DNA of 64,000 nt. Source: CAYYFX01 sp964571855. Its GTDB lineage: Bacteria > ARS69. Where the stretch lies: the NCBI GenBank assembly GCA_964571855.1, contig CAZNDO010000010.1, forward strand, positions 79,470 to 143,469. The letters are read 5' to 3'. The notes below the pieces were generated by a model that had not been told where the DNA came from, made no database searches, and saw only the letters and a list, made by a program, of their open reading frames with translations. The translations under genes and the position numbers were made by a program. Below, piece after piece: positions 18,163 through 27,119 of the stretch (position 1 is its first letter; every line of letters begins with the position of its first letter).

Positions 18163-19613
18163 TCCCCGAGCATCGCCGCCGCGATCGCGTCGCTGAGTAT
18201 GCGGTTGCCTTCGCCGTTGAAGTGGCAGCAACTGTCCACGTAGAGCGTGGCGGCGGCTTCCTCGAACGCCATCGTGAGATCGTGGAACTCCACGCCCGCG
18301 TCGCGCAGGTCCTCGCCGGCAGCGCGCAGGAGCGGGTAGCCTTCCTCCACGACCGGGCGGTACGGGCTCTCCAGGTCGAAGGCGTTCGCGCGCTCGGTGG
18401 CCGACAGCGGCTTCGAGCCCGGCAGGTACTGGTTCGGCTGCAGCACGTGCACGTAGCGGATGCCGTGCGCGTCGCACAGCGCCTTCAGCTGCAGCGAGGA
18501 ACGCCTCCACACCTCCACGCACCACGGGACCAGCCCGCCTGCGGGCGCGTGGTCCCGCTCCGGACCGCGCACGAAGTACGGGATCTCCTCCACGGGGAAG
18601 GTGCGCAGCTCCCACGCGTAGCGCGCCGCCTTCCCCTCCAGCTCCCGGTCGGAGAGCTTCCAGAGCAGGCGCGCGGTCGCGGAGCGCGACAGCGGCGACG
18701 CGCGGAAGCGCGCCTCGCGCGCGCGCCGCTCGTCCGTGACGTAGGCCATCGCGCCGAGCGCGCGCCGCACGCCGGGATCCGGCGTGTCCAGCGCCACCAT
18801 GCTCCAGTTCATGGGGAAGAGCGGGTGCGCGCCCTGGGCCGCGTTGAGCGCCACGGGCACCGCGATCTCGTTGAAGCCGTCCAGGTTCAGGACGATGTCG
18901 AAGGCGCCGCCCTGCGCCAGGACGGATGCGAGCTGGATGACCTGCTGCGGCTGGTGGTAGCCCGGCATGCCCAGCCGGACGAACTCGATCTCCTTCCCCT
19001 CGAAGGCGCCCCCTTCGCGCAGGGCCCGCTCCAGATGCGCCAGGTGGAAGCTGCCGAGCTGCCCGGCCACGGACCCGCCCAGGATCCCGATCAGGACGGT
19101 GCCGTCCCGGCGCGCGCGGACGGCGGGGCGGTCGTCCAGGAAGCCGTCCGCGGAGATGTGGATGCCCGGGGGCAGCGGCGGGTCGCCTTCCTTGCGCGGC
19201 GTGTAGACGTAGCCCAGGTAGGGGTGCAGGGACATGGCCGGGTCACGGAAGCCGAGGCCGGCGCGCTCGCGGGCGGCGCGCACGTCGGGGACCGCGGGAT
19301 CGGCGGGCGCGGAGGAGTCGGGCGGCGCGGCGCTGTCGGCAGCGGCGCCGCCGCCGGCCGCCACGGAATCGGCGGCCGTGGACGAGTCCGCGACCTCACG
19401 TTGCGTCCCGTCCCCGGCGCGATCCGCTTCGTCCTCGCGCGGAACGGCTTCGTCCCCGCCCGCGGCCGAGGCGGTCGCGGCCGCATCCGCGCCGCCGGCC
19501 ACGCGCGCGTACAGCGCGGCGGACACGAGCTCGATCACCACGATCGCCAGCGCGATCGCCGCCAGCGGGAACAGGATGCGCCGGCGTGCCGGCGCGCGGG
19601 ACTCGTTCGTCAT
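18159..19613 (-). CDS. Membrane-anchored SGNH/GDSL-like hydrolase
   Basis: The 484-residue product has one N-terminal membrane helix (about 15-36), then a 75-residue low-complexity Ala/Asp/Ser/Pro linker, then an SGNH-like domain from about 115. The block I segment is IGILGGSVAGQL, a central VLNLDGFNE stands where SGNH enzymes have a GxND-type loop, and the C-terminal DSCCHFNGEGNRILSDAI matches the catalytic Asp-x-x-His block V. Related proteins act in acyl transfer on exported polysaccharides or as esterases; the substrate is unknown. The ATG at 19613 is chosen because the membrane helix follows closely. The two stops at its 3' end share one CTAG. Confidence 0.8.
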   Translation of the reverse strand: MTNESRAPARRRILFPLAAIALAIVVIELVSAALYARVAGGADAAATASAAGGDEAVPREDEADRAGDGTQREVADSSTAADSVAAGGGAAADSAAPPDSSAPADPAVPDVRAARERAGLGFRDPAMSLHPYLGYVYTPRKEGDPPLPPGIHISADGFLDDRPAVRARRDGTVLIGILGGSVAGQLGSFHLAHLERALREGGAFEGKEIEFVRLGMPGYHQPQQVIQLASVLAQGGAFDIVLNLDGFNEIAVPVALNAAQGAHPLFPMNWSMVALDTPDPGVRRALGAMAYVTDERRAREARFRASPLSRSATARLLWKLSDRELEGKAARYAWELRTFPVEEIPYFVRGPERDHAPAGGLVPWCVEVWRRSSLQLKALCDAHGIRYVHVLQPNQYLPGSKPLSATERANAFDLESPYRPVVEEGYPLLRAAGEDLRDAGVEFHDLTMAFEEAAATLYVDSCCHFNGEGNRILSDAIAAAMLGD

Positions 19614-19658
19614 GGGCGGAGCATGCACGGTCCCCCGTCGTCCCGCTTTCACGATCCT

Positions 19659-19675
19659 GCACGCGTCGCGCGTGC
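19659..19675. promoter_or_regulatory. Perfect inverted repeat between divergent SGNH and araC-family genes
   Basis: GCACGCG-TCG-CGCGTGC is a perfect 7-bp dyad in the 74-base intergenic region. It starts 46 bases from the SGNH gene start and ends 13 bases from the regulator start. The position suits an operator or an mRNA leader hairpin. No binding evidence; GC-rich dyads can arise by chance. Confidence 0.35.
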
Positions 19676-19687
19676 TAGCATCCCGGC

Positions 19688-20608
19688 ATGCAACGTCCCG
19701 CGCGCCGCGCGCACGAGCCCTGGCCGCTTCCCGTGGTCGCCGCCTCCGCGCCGGTGACGGAGGGCGCCGCCACGCGCCTCGTGCACGACGACGGCGCGGT
19801 GCAGATCCTCTCCTGGGCGTGCCGCGCGGACTGCGAGGCGCTGCGCGCGGAGCGCACCCACTCGCACCACGTGATCTCGATCCTGCGGCGCGGCGCGTGC
19901 ACGGTGCGCCAGGCCGGGCGCACCGTCACCGTGGACCCCGCCGCGATCCTGGTGCACCGGCCCGGCGCCACCTACCACACGCGACACCCCTGGGGCTTCG
20001 TCGACGCGGGATGGAGCCTGGCGTACGACGATGCGGTGGCGAGCGAGGTGCTCGACGTCTGCGGATCCGCGCGCAAGGCCTGGCCGCCATCGCGCCTCGT
20101 GCGCCTGCGCGGCCCGCGCGAGCTCGCCGGCGTGTTCGCGGCGCTGTGCCGGATCGAGGCGGGCGCGCCGGCCGATCCTCTCGTGGCGCAGGGCGCGGCC
20201 CTGCACCTGCTCGCGTGCGTGCACGATCCCGACGCCTTCGCCTGGTCCGCCTCCCACCCGGCGCGCGCCGCGGAGCGCGCGCTCGTGGATCGCGCGTGCG
20301 AGTCCTTGCGCGCGCGCATGGCGGATCCCGTGCGGCTGACCGACGTCGCGCGGGACTGCGGCGTCTCGGAGTTCCGCCTCTACCGCGCGTTCCGCCGGCA
20401 GCGCGGCGCCACGCCGGGCGCGGTGCTGCGGGATCTGCGCGTCGCGGCGGTGCTGGACGCCCTGTCCCGCGGCGCGCGGTCCCTCGCGGACGTGGCCCTG
20501 GACGCCGGCTTCGCCAGCCACAGCCACATGACGGCCACGTTCACCCGGCACGTGGGCCGCACGCCGGGCGGCCTGCGCCGCGCGATGCGTCCCTCAGCGG
20601 CGGCCTGA
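19688..20608 (+). CDS. AraC family transcriptional regulator
   Basis: The 306-residue protein has an N-terminal cupin-like sensing half (about 20-180, including HSHHVISILRRGACTV and a VHRPGATYHTRH stretch rich in His) and a C-terminal AraC double helix-turn-helix (about 215-300). The first HTH is LTDVARDCGVSEFRLYRAFRRQ, the second LADVALDAGFASHSHMTATFTRHVGRTPG, matching the family signature. It is divergent from the SGNH gene and ends 14 bases before the convergent DmeF-like exporter gene begins its tail. Either neighbour, or neither, could be its target; the effector is unknown. Confidence 0.92.
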   Translation: MQRPARRAHEPWPLPVVAASAPVTEGAATRLVHDDGAVQILSWACRADCEALRAERTHSHHVISILRRGACTVRQAGRTVTVDPAAILVHRPGATYHTRHPWGFVDAGWSLAYDDAVASEVLDVCGSARKAWPPSRLVRLRGPRELAGVFAALCRIEAGAPADPLVAQGAALHLLACVHDPDAFAWSASHPARAAERALVDRACESLRARMADPVRLTDVARDCGVSEFRLYRAFRRQRGATPGAVLRDLRVAAVLDALSRGARSLADVALDAGFASHSHMTATFTRHVGRTPGGLRRAMRPSAAA

Positions 20609-21670
20609 CGCGGCGCGCTCCGCCACCGCGCTGCCCGCCGCCCCGTCGGGACAGCGGTGCGTCTCCACGATCGTGTGCACGAGACCGAGATCCTCCGGGA
20701 GGCGGCGCTTGTAGTCGTCCGGGGGCTGCGGGTGCCCCGCCACGACCGAGATCGTGGCCGCGAACAGGCCCGGCCCCACGGACCAGACGTGCAGGTCGGC
20801 GACGCGATCGTCGGTCCCGCGCTCGATCGACTCGCGGATCCGTTGCAGGACGGGCGCGGGCGTCTGCTCGTCCAGCAGCACCCGGCTGGTGTCCCGCAGC
20901 AGCCCGCGCGACCAGCGCGCCACGAGGAACGCGCCGACGAACCCCATGGCCGGATCCAACCACGCCGCCCCGAAGTACTTGCCGGCGAGAAGCGCGGCGA
21001 TCGCCAGCACGGAGGTGAGGGCGTCCGCGAGCACGTGCAGGTACGCCGCGCGCAGGTTGTGATCCGCATGACGCCGGGAGGGGGCGTGGGCATGGGCATG
21101 GCCGTGACCGCGGTCGTGGTCGTGGCCGTGGTCGTGGTCGTGGTCATGCCCGGGATCCTGATCGTGGTGGAGGTCATGCCCGTGACCATGACCATGGCCA
21201 TGATCGTGTCCATGGCCCCCGGCGAGGATCAGCGCGCTCGCGCCGTTCACCACCAGCCCGAGCACCGCCACCAGCACGGCCTGGTCGAAGCGGATGGCCA
21301 CCGGGTGCAGCATCCGCTCCGCGCTCTCCACGACCATGATGAGCGCGAAGACCGCCAGGAGGACGGCGCTCGTGAAGCCGCCGAGCGCGTTCACCTTCCC
21401 GGTCCCGAAGCTGTACCGCGGATCCCCCGCGCGGCGGCGCGCCACCACGTAGGCCACGGCCGTCACGGTGAGCGCCGCCGCGTGCGAGGCCATGTGCAGT
21501 CCGTCGGCCAGCAGCGCCATGGACCCGAACACGACCCCGGACACGATCTCGGCCACCATCATGATCGCCGTGACCGCGATCACGATGATCGTGCGGCGCT
21601 CGCCCTCCCGGCGGACGTCCTGCCCGAACGTGTGGTCGTGCTGCCAGTCCCGCAGCGAGCGTGTGTGCAT
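20594..21670 (-). CDS. dmeF: CDF-family divalent metal exporter, DmeF-like
   Basis: The 358-residue protein starts MHTRSLRDWQHDHTFGQD, close to the conserved N-terminus of DmeF Co2+/Ni2+ exporters. Six membrane helices follow, with the metal-site motifs ADGLHMASH in TM2 and HVLADALTSV in TM5. Between TM4 and TM5 lies a strikingly His/Asp-rich cytosolic loop (DNA about 21,075-21,225) expected to bind metal. The C-terminal domain (DLHVWSVGPGLFAATISVV) is the usual CDF dimerisation fold. It should export Co2+, Ni2+ or Zn2+ in exchange for protons. GGGAGGCG precedes the ATG at 21670. The 3' end overlaps the araC-family gene by 15 bases. Confidence 0.88.
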   Translation of the reverse strand: MHTRSLRDWQHDHTFGQDVRREGERRTIIVIAVTAIMMVAEIVSGVVFGSMALLADGLHMASHAAALTVTAVAYVVARRRAGDPRYSFGTGKVNALGGFTSAVLLAVFALIMVVESAERMLHPVAIRFDQAVLVAVLGLVVNGASALILAGGHGHDHGHGHGHGHDLHHDQDPGHDHDHDHGHDHDRGHGHAHAHAPSRRHADHNLRAAYLHVLADALTSVLAIAALLAGKYFGAAWLDPAMGFVGAFLVARWSRGLLRDTSRVLLDEQTPAPVLQRIRESIERGTDDRVADLHVWSVGPGLFAATISVVAGHPQPPDDYKRRLPEDLGLVHTIVETHRCPDGAAGSAVAERAASGRR

Positions 21671-21708
21671 CGGTTCGCCTCCCGAGGAACGAGCGCGCGC
21701 CGGGCCGG

Positions 21709-23220
21709 TCAGCGCGCCGCGCGTTGCAGCACGACCTTCCGGGTCACCGCGCCGCCGTCGGTCTCGAGGCGGACGAAGTAGATGCCGGAGCCGACCTCGT
21801 CGCCGAAATCGTCCCGGCCGTTCCACTCCACGGTGTGCCGGCCCGCGAGGCGCTCGCCGTCCGCGAGCGCGCGGATCCTCCGGCCGCCCACGTCGTGCAC
21901 GGTGACGCGGATGCGGGCCGGGACCGGCGTGTCGAACTGCAGCGTCGTGCGGACCTCGAAGGGGTTCGGCGCCACGCGGAAGTCCACCGCCGCCCCCGCG
22001 ACCTCCGGCGCCGCGACCGTCCCCGGCGGATACAGCCAGCGCAGGACGTCCGGGAACCGCGCCGCCCAGGCCGCCTCGTTGTGGTTCGCGTTCTCGTGCT
22101 CGAAGACCCGCAGGTTCGCGCCGAGGGCGAACCCCTGCGCCAGCATCACGTCCCGCATCGCGCGGAGATCGTCGATGCTGTCGTCCACGCCGTTGCCGTT
22201 CGCGTCCACGAGCGAGCCGGACTCCCGCGTGCCCATGTCCATCGACACGCGGGCGTCGGGCTTCACCCGCGCGGTCGCCCAGGCCACCATCTCGTGGTCG
22301 CTCCACCACAGGGACGGGGACAGCGAGGCGATCCTGCCGAACCCCTCGTCGTGCGCGTACGCGGCGTACAACGACATGAGCCCACCCAGGGACGACCCGG
22401 CCAGCCCGGTGGCCGCCGCATCCGGCAGCGTGCGGTACGTGGCGTCCACCCAGGGCTTCAGCGTGCCGAGGAACTCCTGCAGGTGCTGCTCGCCGCCGCC
22501 GCCCGTGCCGCCGCTGCCGGGCCAGGGCGTGTACTCGTGCACGCGCGCCGTCTCCCCGTTCGCCACGGCCACCACGATCAAGGGCTCGATCTCCCCCGCC
22601 GGGATCAGCTGCTGGCAGGTCTCGTCCACGTGCCACTCGCCGGCGAAGCTCGTGGCGGCGTCGAACACGTTCTGCCCGTCGAACATGTACAGCACGGGGA
22701 AGCGCCGCGCCGGGTCCGCGTGGTAGCCCGGCGGCAGGTACACCCACACGCGGCGTCCGGCCAGGAAGCCGGGCACCGTGACCAGCGACACGTCCCCGGT
22801 GATCGTGGACGGGGCGAGGTCCGCCCAGCGGGCCACGGTGAACGCGTGCGTGCCGCTGCCACCGATCGCGAGGACGCGGTTCGCGATCTCCTCCCCGGCG
22901 GGTCCCTTCTCCACGCGGGCCCAGGTCCCGCGCGTGAACTTGAACTGGATGGTGACGGGCGCGGCGAAGGAAAGCGTGATCTCGTGCCGCTGCGGCGCCA
23001 CCTCCGTGAGGCGGTGCGCCGGGCTGCCGGGATTCCAGCCCTGGAAGTCCCCGGCGATGTAGATGGCGTCCCCGGCCGGCGTCTCCGCCGGCACGGTCAC
23101 GCGGAAGGTGACGTCCGCGGCGATCGCGGCGAGCGGCGTCGCGAGGAAGCCGAGCAGTGCGAGCGGCGCAAGCGCGCGGCCGACGAGCCTGGAGCTTCGG
23201 TGCAGACGCGGGATTCGCAT
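21709..23220 (-). CDS. Secreted esterase with CBM20-like N-terminus and FlgD-like C-terminus
   Basis: The 503-residue protein has a signal peptide (1-35), a starch-binding-like CBM20/CBM48 domain (about 37-128; IYIAGDFQGWNPGSPAHRLT is the hallmark), and an esterase D/enterochelin-esterase-type alpha/beta hydrolase (about 140-395). The nucleophile elbow is GSSLGG with Ser277, the oxyanion region is VLYMFDGQNVFD, and the catalytic His is likely in ENANHNEAAW. The last about 95 residues are a FlgD-like domain ending SGIYFVRLETDGG. It should be a surface or extracellular carboxylesterase, perhaps on decorated polysaccharide. It is separated from the ETF operon by a hairpin. Confidence 0.88.
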   Translation of the reverse strand: MRIPRLHRSSRLVGRALAPLALLGFLATPLAAIAADVTFRVTVPAETPAGDAIYIAGDFQGWNPGSPAHRLTEVAPQRHEITLSFAAPVTIQFKFTRGTWARVEKGPAGEEIANRVLAIGGSGTHAFTVARWADLAPSTITGDVSLVTVPGFLAGRRVWVYLPPGYHADPARRFPVLYMFDGQNVFDAATSFAGEWHVDETCQQLIPAGEIEPLIVVAVANGETARVHEYTPWPGSGGTGGGGEQHLQEFLGTLKPWVDATYRTLPDAAATGLAGSSLGGLMSLYAAYAHDEGFGRIASLSPSLWWSDHEMVAWATARVKPDARVSMDMGTRESGSLVDANGNGVDDSIDDLRAMRDVMLAQGFALGANLRVFEHENANHNEAAWAARFPDVLRWLYPPGTVAAPEVAGAAVDFRVAPNPFEVRTTLQFDTPVPARIRVTVHDVGGRRIRALADGERLAGRHTVEWNGRDDFGDEVGSGIYFVRLETDGGAVTRKVVLQRAAR

Positions 23221-23337
23221 GACTGTCCTCGAGGAGCCCGGGGAACGACCTGCTCCCAGGGTACCGGAAGGGCGCTCGGGCCTCCACGGCGGAGGACGGC
23301 CGACCGCCGGAATGCGCGATCCGGCGGGGGGCGCGGG

Positions 23338-23359
23338 CGGGCCGGTTCGCGACGGCCCG
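23338..23359 (-). terminator. Hairpin downstream of the ETF operon
   Basis: CGGGCCG and CGGCCCG form a perfect 7-bp stem around an 8-base loop, 27 bases after the etfA stop on the minus strand. The GGTTCGCG core and flanking GGCCCGCCG recur once more within 20 bases, making a short imperfect direct repeat. No T-run. Confidence 0.5.
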
Positions 23360-23385
23360 CCGGTTCGCGCCGGCCCGCCGCACCG

Positions 23386-24432
23386 TCAGGCCTCGACCTT
23401 CGCCCCCGCCGCGAGCATCGCGTTCACCGCGGCCATCACCTCGAACGCGTCGGCCACGTACAGCACGTCCGCCTTCCCGCGGGCCCAGCCGCAGTTCGGA
23501 TCCAGGTTGATCGCGCGGCGTTCCGTGATGAAGCGCCAGCCCACCACGTGCGGCTCCTCGCCGTGGCAGCACGTGGACAGCCCCTTCGGGTGGCGCGGCG
23601 TGGACCCGGTCTGGCCCACCTGGTTCAGGTGGGTCATGAACGCGAGCACGTCCTGGCCGGTGCCGGCCTGGTCCACGAGGGACTTGCTGGACCCCAAGGA
23701 CGCCTTCGCGACGTCCAGGAAGCCGCGGATCAGCGCCTCGGCCTCCTTCGTGTGCGGCTGGCCGTCGCGCTGCTTCTTCGTCCAGCCCGCGCCGGCCACG
23801 AACAGGAGCGCCGCGTCCGGGCGGATGGTGCGCGTGCCGGCGGACGCCTCCTCCACGCCGATCACCTCGGTCCGGCGGTGCGCGTCCGCCACGGTCACGG
23901 CCACGTCCTCCACCGCGGCCGCGCCGCTCTCGCCGGTCCACGGGGCGAACACGCCGGACTCCACCAGCACGACCCACGGCCGCGCGGCGCGCGTCTGCAC
24001 CGCCACCATGCGCTGCCGGTAGTACCAGCGATGGATGCGCACCTCGCCGCCCTCGGCGGAGAGGCCGGTGGCGCGCGTGTCCACTCGGCCGCCCGTGCGC
24101 GCCGCCGCGCCGGGAAGCGCGCGGGAGAGCCGGGACGTGGTGGGCGCCACGACGATCGTGGGATCGGCGGCGCGGATCAGCGCCTCCGCGGCGGCCGCGT
24201 CCGTGGCGTACCGCGACGCGGCGAAGTCCTCGCCGGCCACGCCGAGGAAGCGGGCCGCGCCGCACGCGGCGATCGCGTCCGCCGCCGCCTCGACCTCGCG
24301 ACCGAACAGCGCCGCGGTGAGCGGCGCGCCCAGCGCCGCCGCCAGTTTCGTCGCGCCGCGCAGCGCCTCGCGCGCGGGGGCGGGCAGCGAACCGTCGGCT
24401 TCCGTGTGCGTCAGGAAGAGGATCCGTTCCAC
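23386..24432 (-). CDS. etfA: Electron transfer flavoprotein alpha subunit, divergent
   Basis: The 348-residue product has an ETF alpha N-terminal fold and a C-terminal half with the DQAGTGQDVLAF and HLNQVGQTG stretch where ETF alpha binds FAD. Downstream the usual GISGAIQH-type FAD loop is replaced by a segment with CCHGEEPHVVGW and ends NLDPNCGWARGKADVLYVADAFEVM, where the normal protein has NKDP..PIF..ADY. The protein therefore belongs to an unusual ETF branch. GTG at 24432 is chosen because GGAGGG sits just upstream inside the end of etfB, leaving a 4-base gap. As last gene of the operon it should pair with EtfB to carry electrons from the acyl-CoA dehydrogenase to the quinone oxidoreductase. 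Confidence 0.85.
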   Translation of the reverse strand: MERILFLTHTEADGSLPAPAREALRGATKLAAALGAPLTAALFGREVEAAADAIAACGAARFLGVAGEDFAASRYATDAAAAEALIRAADPTIVVAPTTSRLSRALPGAAARTGGRVDTRATGLSAEGGEVRIHRWYYRQRMVAVQTRAARPWVVLVESGVFAPWTGESGAAAVEDVAVTVADAHRRTEVIGVEEASAGTRTIRPDAALLFVAGAGWTKKQRDGQPHTKEAEALIRGFLDVAKASLGSSKSLVDQAGTGQDVLAFMTHLNQVGQTGSTPRHPKGLSTCCHGEEPHVVGWRFITERRAINLDPNCGWARGKADVLYVADAFEVMAAVNAMLAAGAKVEA

Positions 24433-24436
24433 GGCG

Positions 24437-25246
24437 CTACCCTCCGATCCATGCGACGAGCTCGCGCGCGATCTCGTCCGCCGGCAGGTCCTTGACGATG
24501 CGGGTCTCGCGCCGCTGCGCGGGAACCTCCACGCTCCGGAACGTCACGGCGTCCCGCGCGATCGCCGCCGGCGTCGCCTTCGCGAGCGCGGGCATCACGC
24601 CGCGCATGTTCGCCATCCCCACCTTCGGGTTGTTCGGCGGCTCGGGGCGGCTGCCCGTGGCCCACGCCAGCACGGCCGGCGCGCCCGCGCAGCGGGACAC
24701 GAGGTAGCGCCCGCCCTCGACGCGCTCGTGGATGCGCAGCGCGCCGCCGTCCTCGATCGCGAGCGCGTCCACGCCCAGGAACTGGTCCGTCACGCCGAGG
24801 GCCTCGCCCACGAGCTGCATCGTGACGCCGGCGTCGCGCGACGCGGAGGCGCACCCTCCGAAGAGCAGGAGACGCGCCCGGTCGAGCCCCGCGATCCCCT
24901 CGATCGCCTTCGCCAGCGCGGCCGCCGTCTCGTGCGCGTCCACGAAACCGCTCGACGGGCCGTCGATCGCCACCAGCTCGAAGGGCGCCTTCTGCGCCAC
25001 CGTCATCATCAGCTGCTGCAGCCGCGGCTTCGGCCCGAGGCTCACCAGCCACACCTTCGTGTTCGGCGCGGTGGCGGCGAGGTGCGCCGCCTCGTACAGC
25101 GCGTGTCCCGCCCACGGATCCAGCACCGGCGGCAGCATGGCCTCGTTCTTCAGCGCCGGTCCGTCCGGACCGGTCACCGGCTCGAGGGTCTGCAGCGGAT
25201 CGGGAACGATCCCGCCGCACACGACGACGTGGAAGCCTGCGCTCAT
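24437..25246 (-). CDS. etfB: Electron transfer flavoprotein beta subunit
   Basis: The 269-residue protein has the ETF beta adenine-nucleotide hydrolase-like fold: a first strand HVVVCGGIVPDP, the LKNEAMLPPVLDPWAGHALYEAAHLA stretch corresponding to the conserved region after the first strand, a VWLVSLGP strand, and DGPSSGFVDAHETAAALAKAI near the AMP site. AAGGAGA precedes the ATG. It lies 19 bases after the quinone-oxidoreductase gene and 4 bases before etfA. Its role is AMP binding and docking to the dehydrogenase partner. Confidence 0.88.
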   Translation of the reverse strand: MSAGFHVVVCGGIVPDPLQTLEPVTGPDGPALKNEAMLPPVLDPWAGHALYEAAHLAATAPNTKVWLVSLGPKPRLQQLMMTVAQKAPFELVAIDGPSSGFVDAHETAAALAKAIEGIAGLDRARLLLFGGCASASRDAGVTMQLVGEALGVTDQFLGVDALAIEDGGALRIHERVEGGRYLVSRCAGAPAVLAWATGSRPEPPNNPKVGMANMRGVMPALAKATPAAIARDAVTFRSVEVPAQRRETRIVKDLPADEIARELVAWIGG

Positions 25247-25265
25247 CGCGTCTCCTTCGCGGGTT

Positions 25266-27092
25266 CTAGTTCTCCACGGAGTGCAGTCCGCCCGCGCCCG
25301 TGCGGAACCGCACGTTCTCCTCGGGGCAGTTCCACAGGCACGCCCCGCAGTGCACGCACTTCTCGCGGTCGAACCGCGGGACGCCGTCGTCGCCGGGCGT
25401 GATGGCCTGCCCGGAGCACATCTCGATGCACAGGCGCTTCCCGCAGTCCGTGCACACGCCCGCGTCCTCGAAGACCACGTGGTCCGCGTGGCCGGGCGGC
25501 GCCTGGACCTTGCCGCCGAGCAGCAGCGCGTCCTGGTGCGAGACGAGCAGCCTCCCGTCCGGCTCGATCACCGGCCAGCCGCAGCGCTCCATGACGGCGT
25601 CGTGCAGGCCCGCGCCCTTCGCCGCGCACTCGGCGTCCAGGCGGCGCAGCTCGTCCGGCGTGATGCGGCCCGCGCACCACGCCTCCACCGAGGGGATGCG
25701 GAGCGGCGCGCGGCGGCCCCGGCCGCCGAGATGCAACCGGCCGCCCGTGAGCCCCGCCAACCCCATGCCGAGGACGCCGGTGAGGAAGCCGCGGCGGAAG
25801 CCGTCGCGCGCGTGCTCGGCCACGCGGCCCTCGCGCTCCACGCGGCTGGCGCGGCGGCGGCGCACGTACGCGGCGTCGAGGCCCGCGCCGTCCATCGGCC
25901 GGCCCGCGCGCCACAGCTCGATCACGCCCTCCGCGAGGAGCGCGCCCGTGGTCCACGCCTCGTCCACGCCCGAACCCGTGAGCACGTTCGTGCTGCCCGA
26001 GCCCTCGCCGATCCGCGCGAACCCGTTCCCCACGAGGAACGGCTCGCCGCGCCGGCCCGACTCCTGCAGGGACTTCGCGCCCCAGGAGCGCATGGTGCCG
26101 CCGGCGAGGTGCCGCCAGAGACGCGGGTGCCGCATCCAGTGCTGCAGGTAGCGGTACGAGCAGCGCACCGGGGACTTCAGCGTGCTCGGCACGAAGATGC
26201 CCAGCGACGCCACGCCGCCGGGATGCACGTACAGGAACCCGAAGATCTCCGGCTCGGGATAGCCCATCGTGTGCAGCACGGTGCCCGGCGCGAGGCCGGA
26301 GTCCGGCGGCAGGTCCACCACCATCTTCATGCCCACGGCCCACTCGTCCCGCTCGTGGCCGGTGGGCGTCCCGAAGCGCTCATCCAGGGACCGGCCCACG
26401 GGGCCCACCGGGCCGTCGGCCACCACGGTCAGCGCCGCGCGCACGTCCATCCCGGGCATGTACCCGGCGTCCGGCCGGCCCGCGCGGTCGGTGCCCTGAT
26501 CCAGCAGGCGCACGCCCGTCACGCGGTCGCCTTCGAGCAGCGGCTCCGCCACCGGCATGCCCGGCCAGATCTGCACGAGGCCCTCGCCGGTCAGCCGCGA
26601 GGCCACCCACTGGTTGAACTGCCCGAGCGACAGGAGGAAGCCGTCGTGCTTGCGCAGGAACGGCGGGACCCACGGCAGCTCCACGGCGTGGTCGCCGCGG
26701 ACGGCCGGCGCCGCGCGCAGCAGCCGGTCCAGCGCGCGCACCGCGGCGCCGCGGCGGCTGGCGCCGTGCGGGTCCAGCAGGTACAGCACCTTCTCTCCCG
26801 TGACCGCCTGCGCCATGGGGATGCTCGAAGGATCGAGGTCCGGGAACGTCTCCCGGATGCCGCGCCCGCGCGTGACCGCGCCGGACACGCCGAACGCCAG
26901 GTCCTCCGCCCGCTCGAAGCACACCACCTGCAGGGGCATGCCCGGCATGGCGCGGCTCACGAGCGCGGGGGCGCCGTCCGCGCCGGCGAGCGCGCGCGAC
27001 AGCGTGGCGAGGAAGCCGCCGGCCGCGGGGCCGAAGCCCACGCACGCCACGTCCACCTCGAGCGTCTGTCGTTCGATGCCCGACTCCGCCAT
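25266..27092 (-). CDS. ETF-quinone oxidoreductase-like flavoprotein with fused 4Fe-4S ferredoxin domain (FixC-FixX type)
   Basis: The 608-residue protein begins with an FAD dinucleotide fold (VDVACVGFGPAAGGFLATLSR, about 14-34). It carries central sequence typical of the FixC/ETF-QO group (GSTNVLTGSGVDEAWTTGALLAEG). The C-terminal about 60 residues have two Cys clusters, CTDCGKRLCIEMC and CVHCGACLWNCP, the latter a FixX-like 4Fe-4S motif. It should accept electrons from the ETF encoded next and pass them to membrane quinone. Between the flavin part and the ferredoxin part lies an about 130-residue insert with a glycine-rich hydrophobic stretch that could touch the membrane. GGAGGGG precedes the ATG. 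Confidence 0.88.
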   Translation of the reverse strand: MAESGIERQTLEVDVACVGFGPAAGGFLATLSRALAGADGAPALVSRAMPGMPLQVVCFERAEDLAFGVSGAVTRGRGIRETFPDLDPSSIPMAQAVTGEKVLYLLDPHGASRRGAAVRALDRLLRAAPAVRGDHAVELPWVPPFLRKHDGFLLSLGQFNQWVASRLTGEGLVQIWPGMPVAEPLLEGDRVTGVRLLDQGTDRAGRPDAGYMPGMDVRAALTVVADGPVGPVGRSLDERFGTPTGHERDEWAVGMKMVVDLPPDSGLAPGTVLHTMGYPEPEIFGFLYVHPGGVASLGIFVPSTLKSPVRCSYRYLQHWMRHPRLWRHLAGGTMRSWGAKSLQESGRRGEPFLVGNGFARIGEGSGSTNVLTGSGVDEAWTTGALLAEGVIELWRAGRPMDGAGLDAAYVRRRRASRVEREGRVAEHARDGFRRGFLTGVLGMGLAGLTGGRLHLGGRGRRAPLRIPSVEAWCAGRITPDELRRLDAECAAKGAGLHDAVMERCGWPVIEPDGRLLVSHQDALLLGGKVQAPPGHADHVVFEDAGVCTDCGKRLCIEMCSGQAITPGDDGVPRFDREKCVHCGACLWNCPEENVRFRTGAGGLHSVEN

Positions 27093-27119
27093 GTCGTGCG
27101 CCCCTCCGGCCGCGTGCGG

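Noticed and set aside
21075..21225. Repetitive CAT/GTG-rich DNA
   Set aside because: It encodes the His/Asp-rich loop of the metal exporter and is not a separate repeat or CRISPR element.
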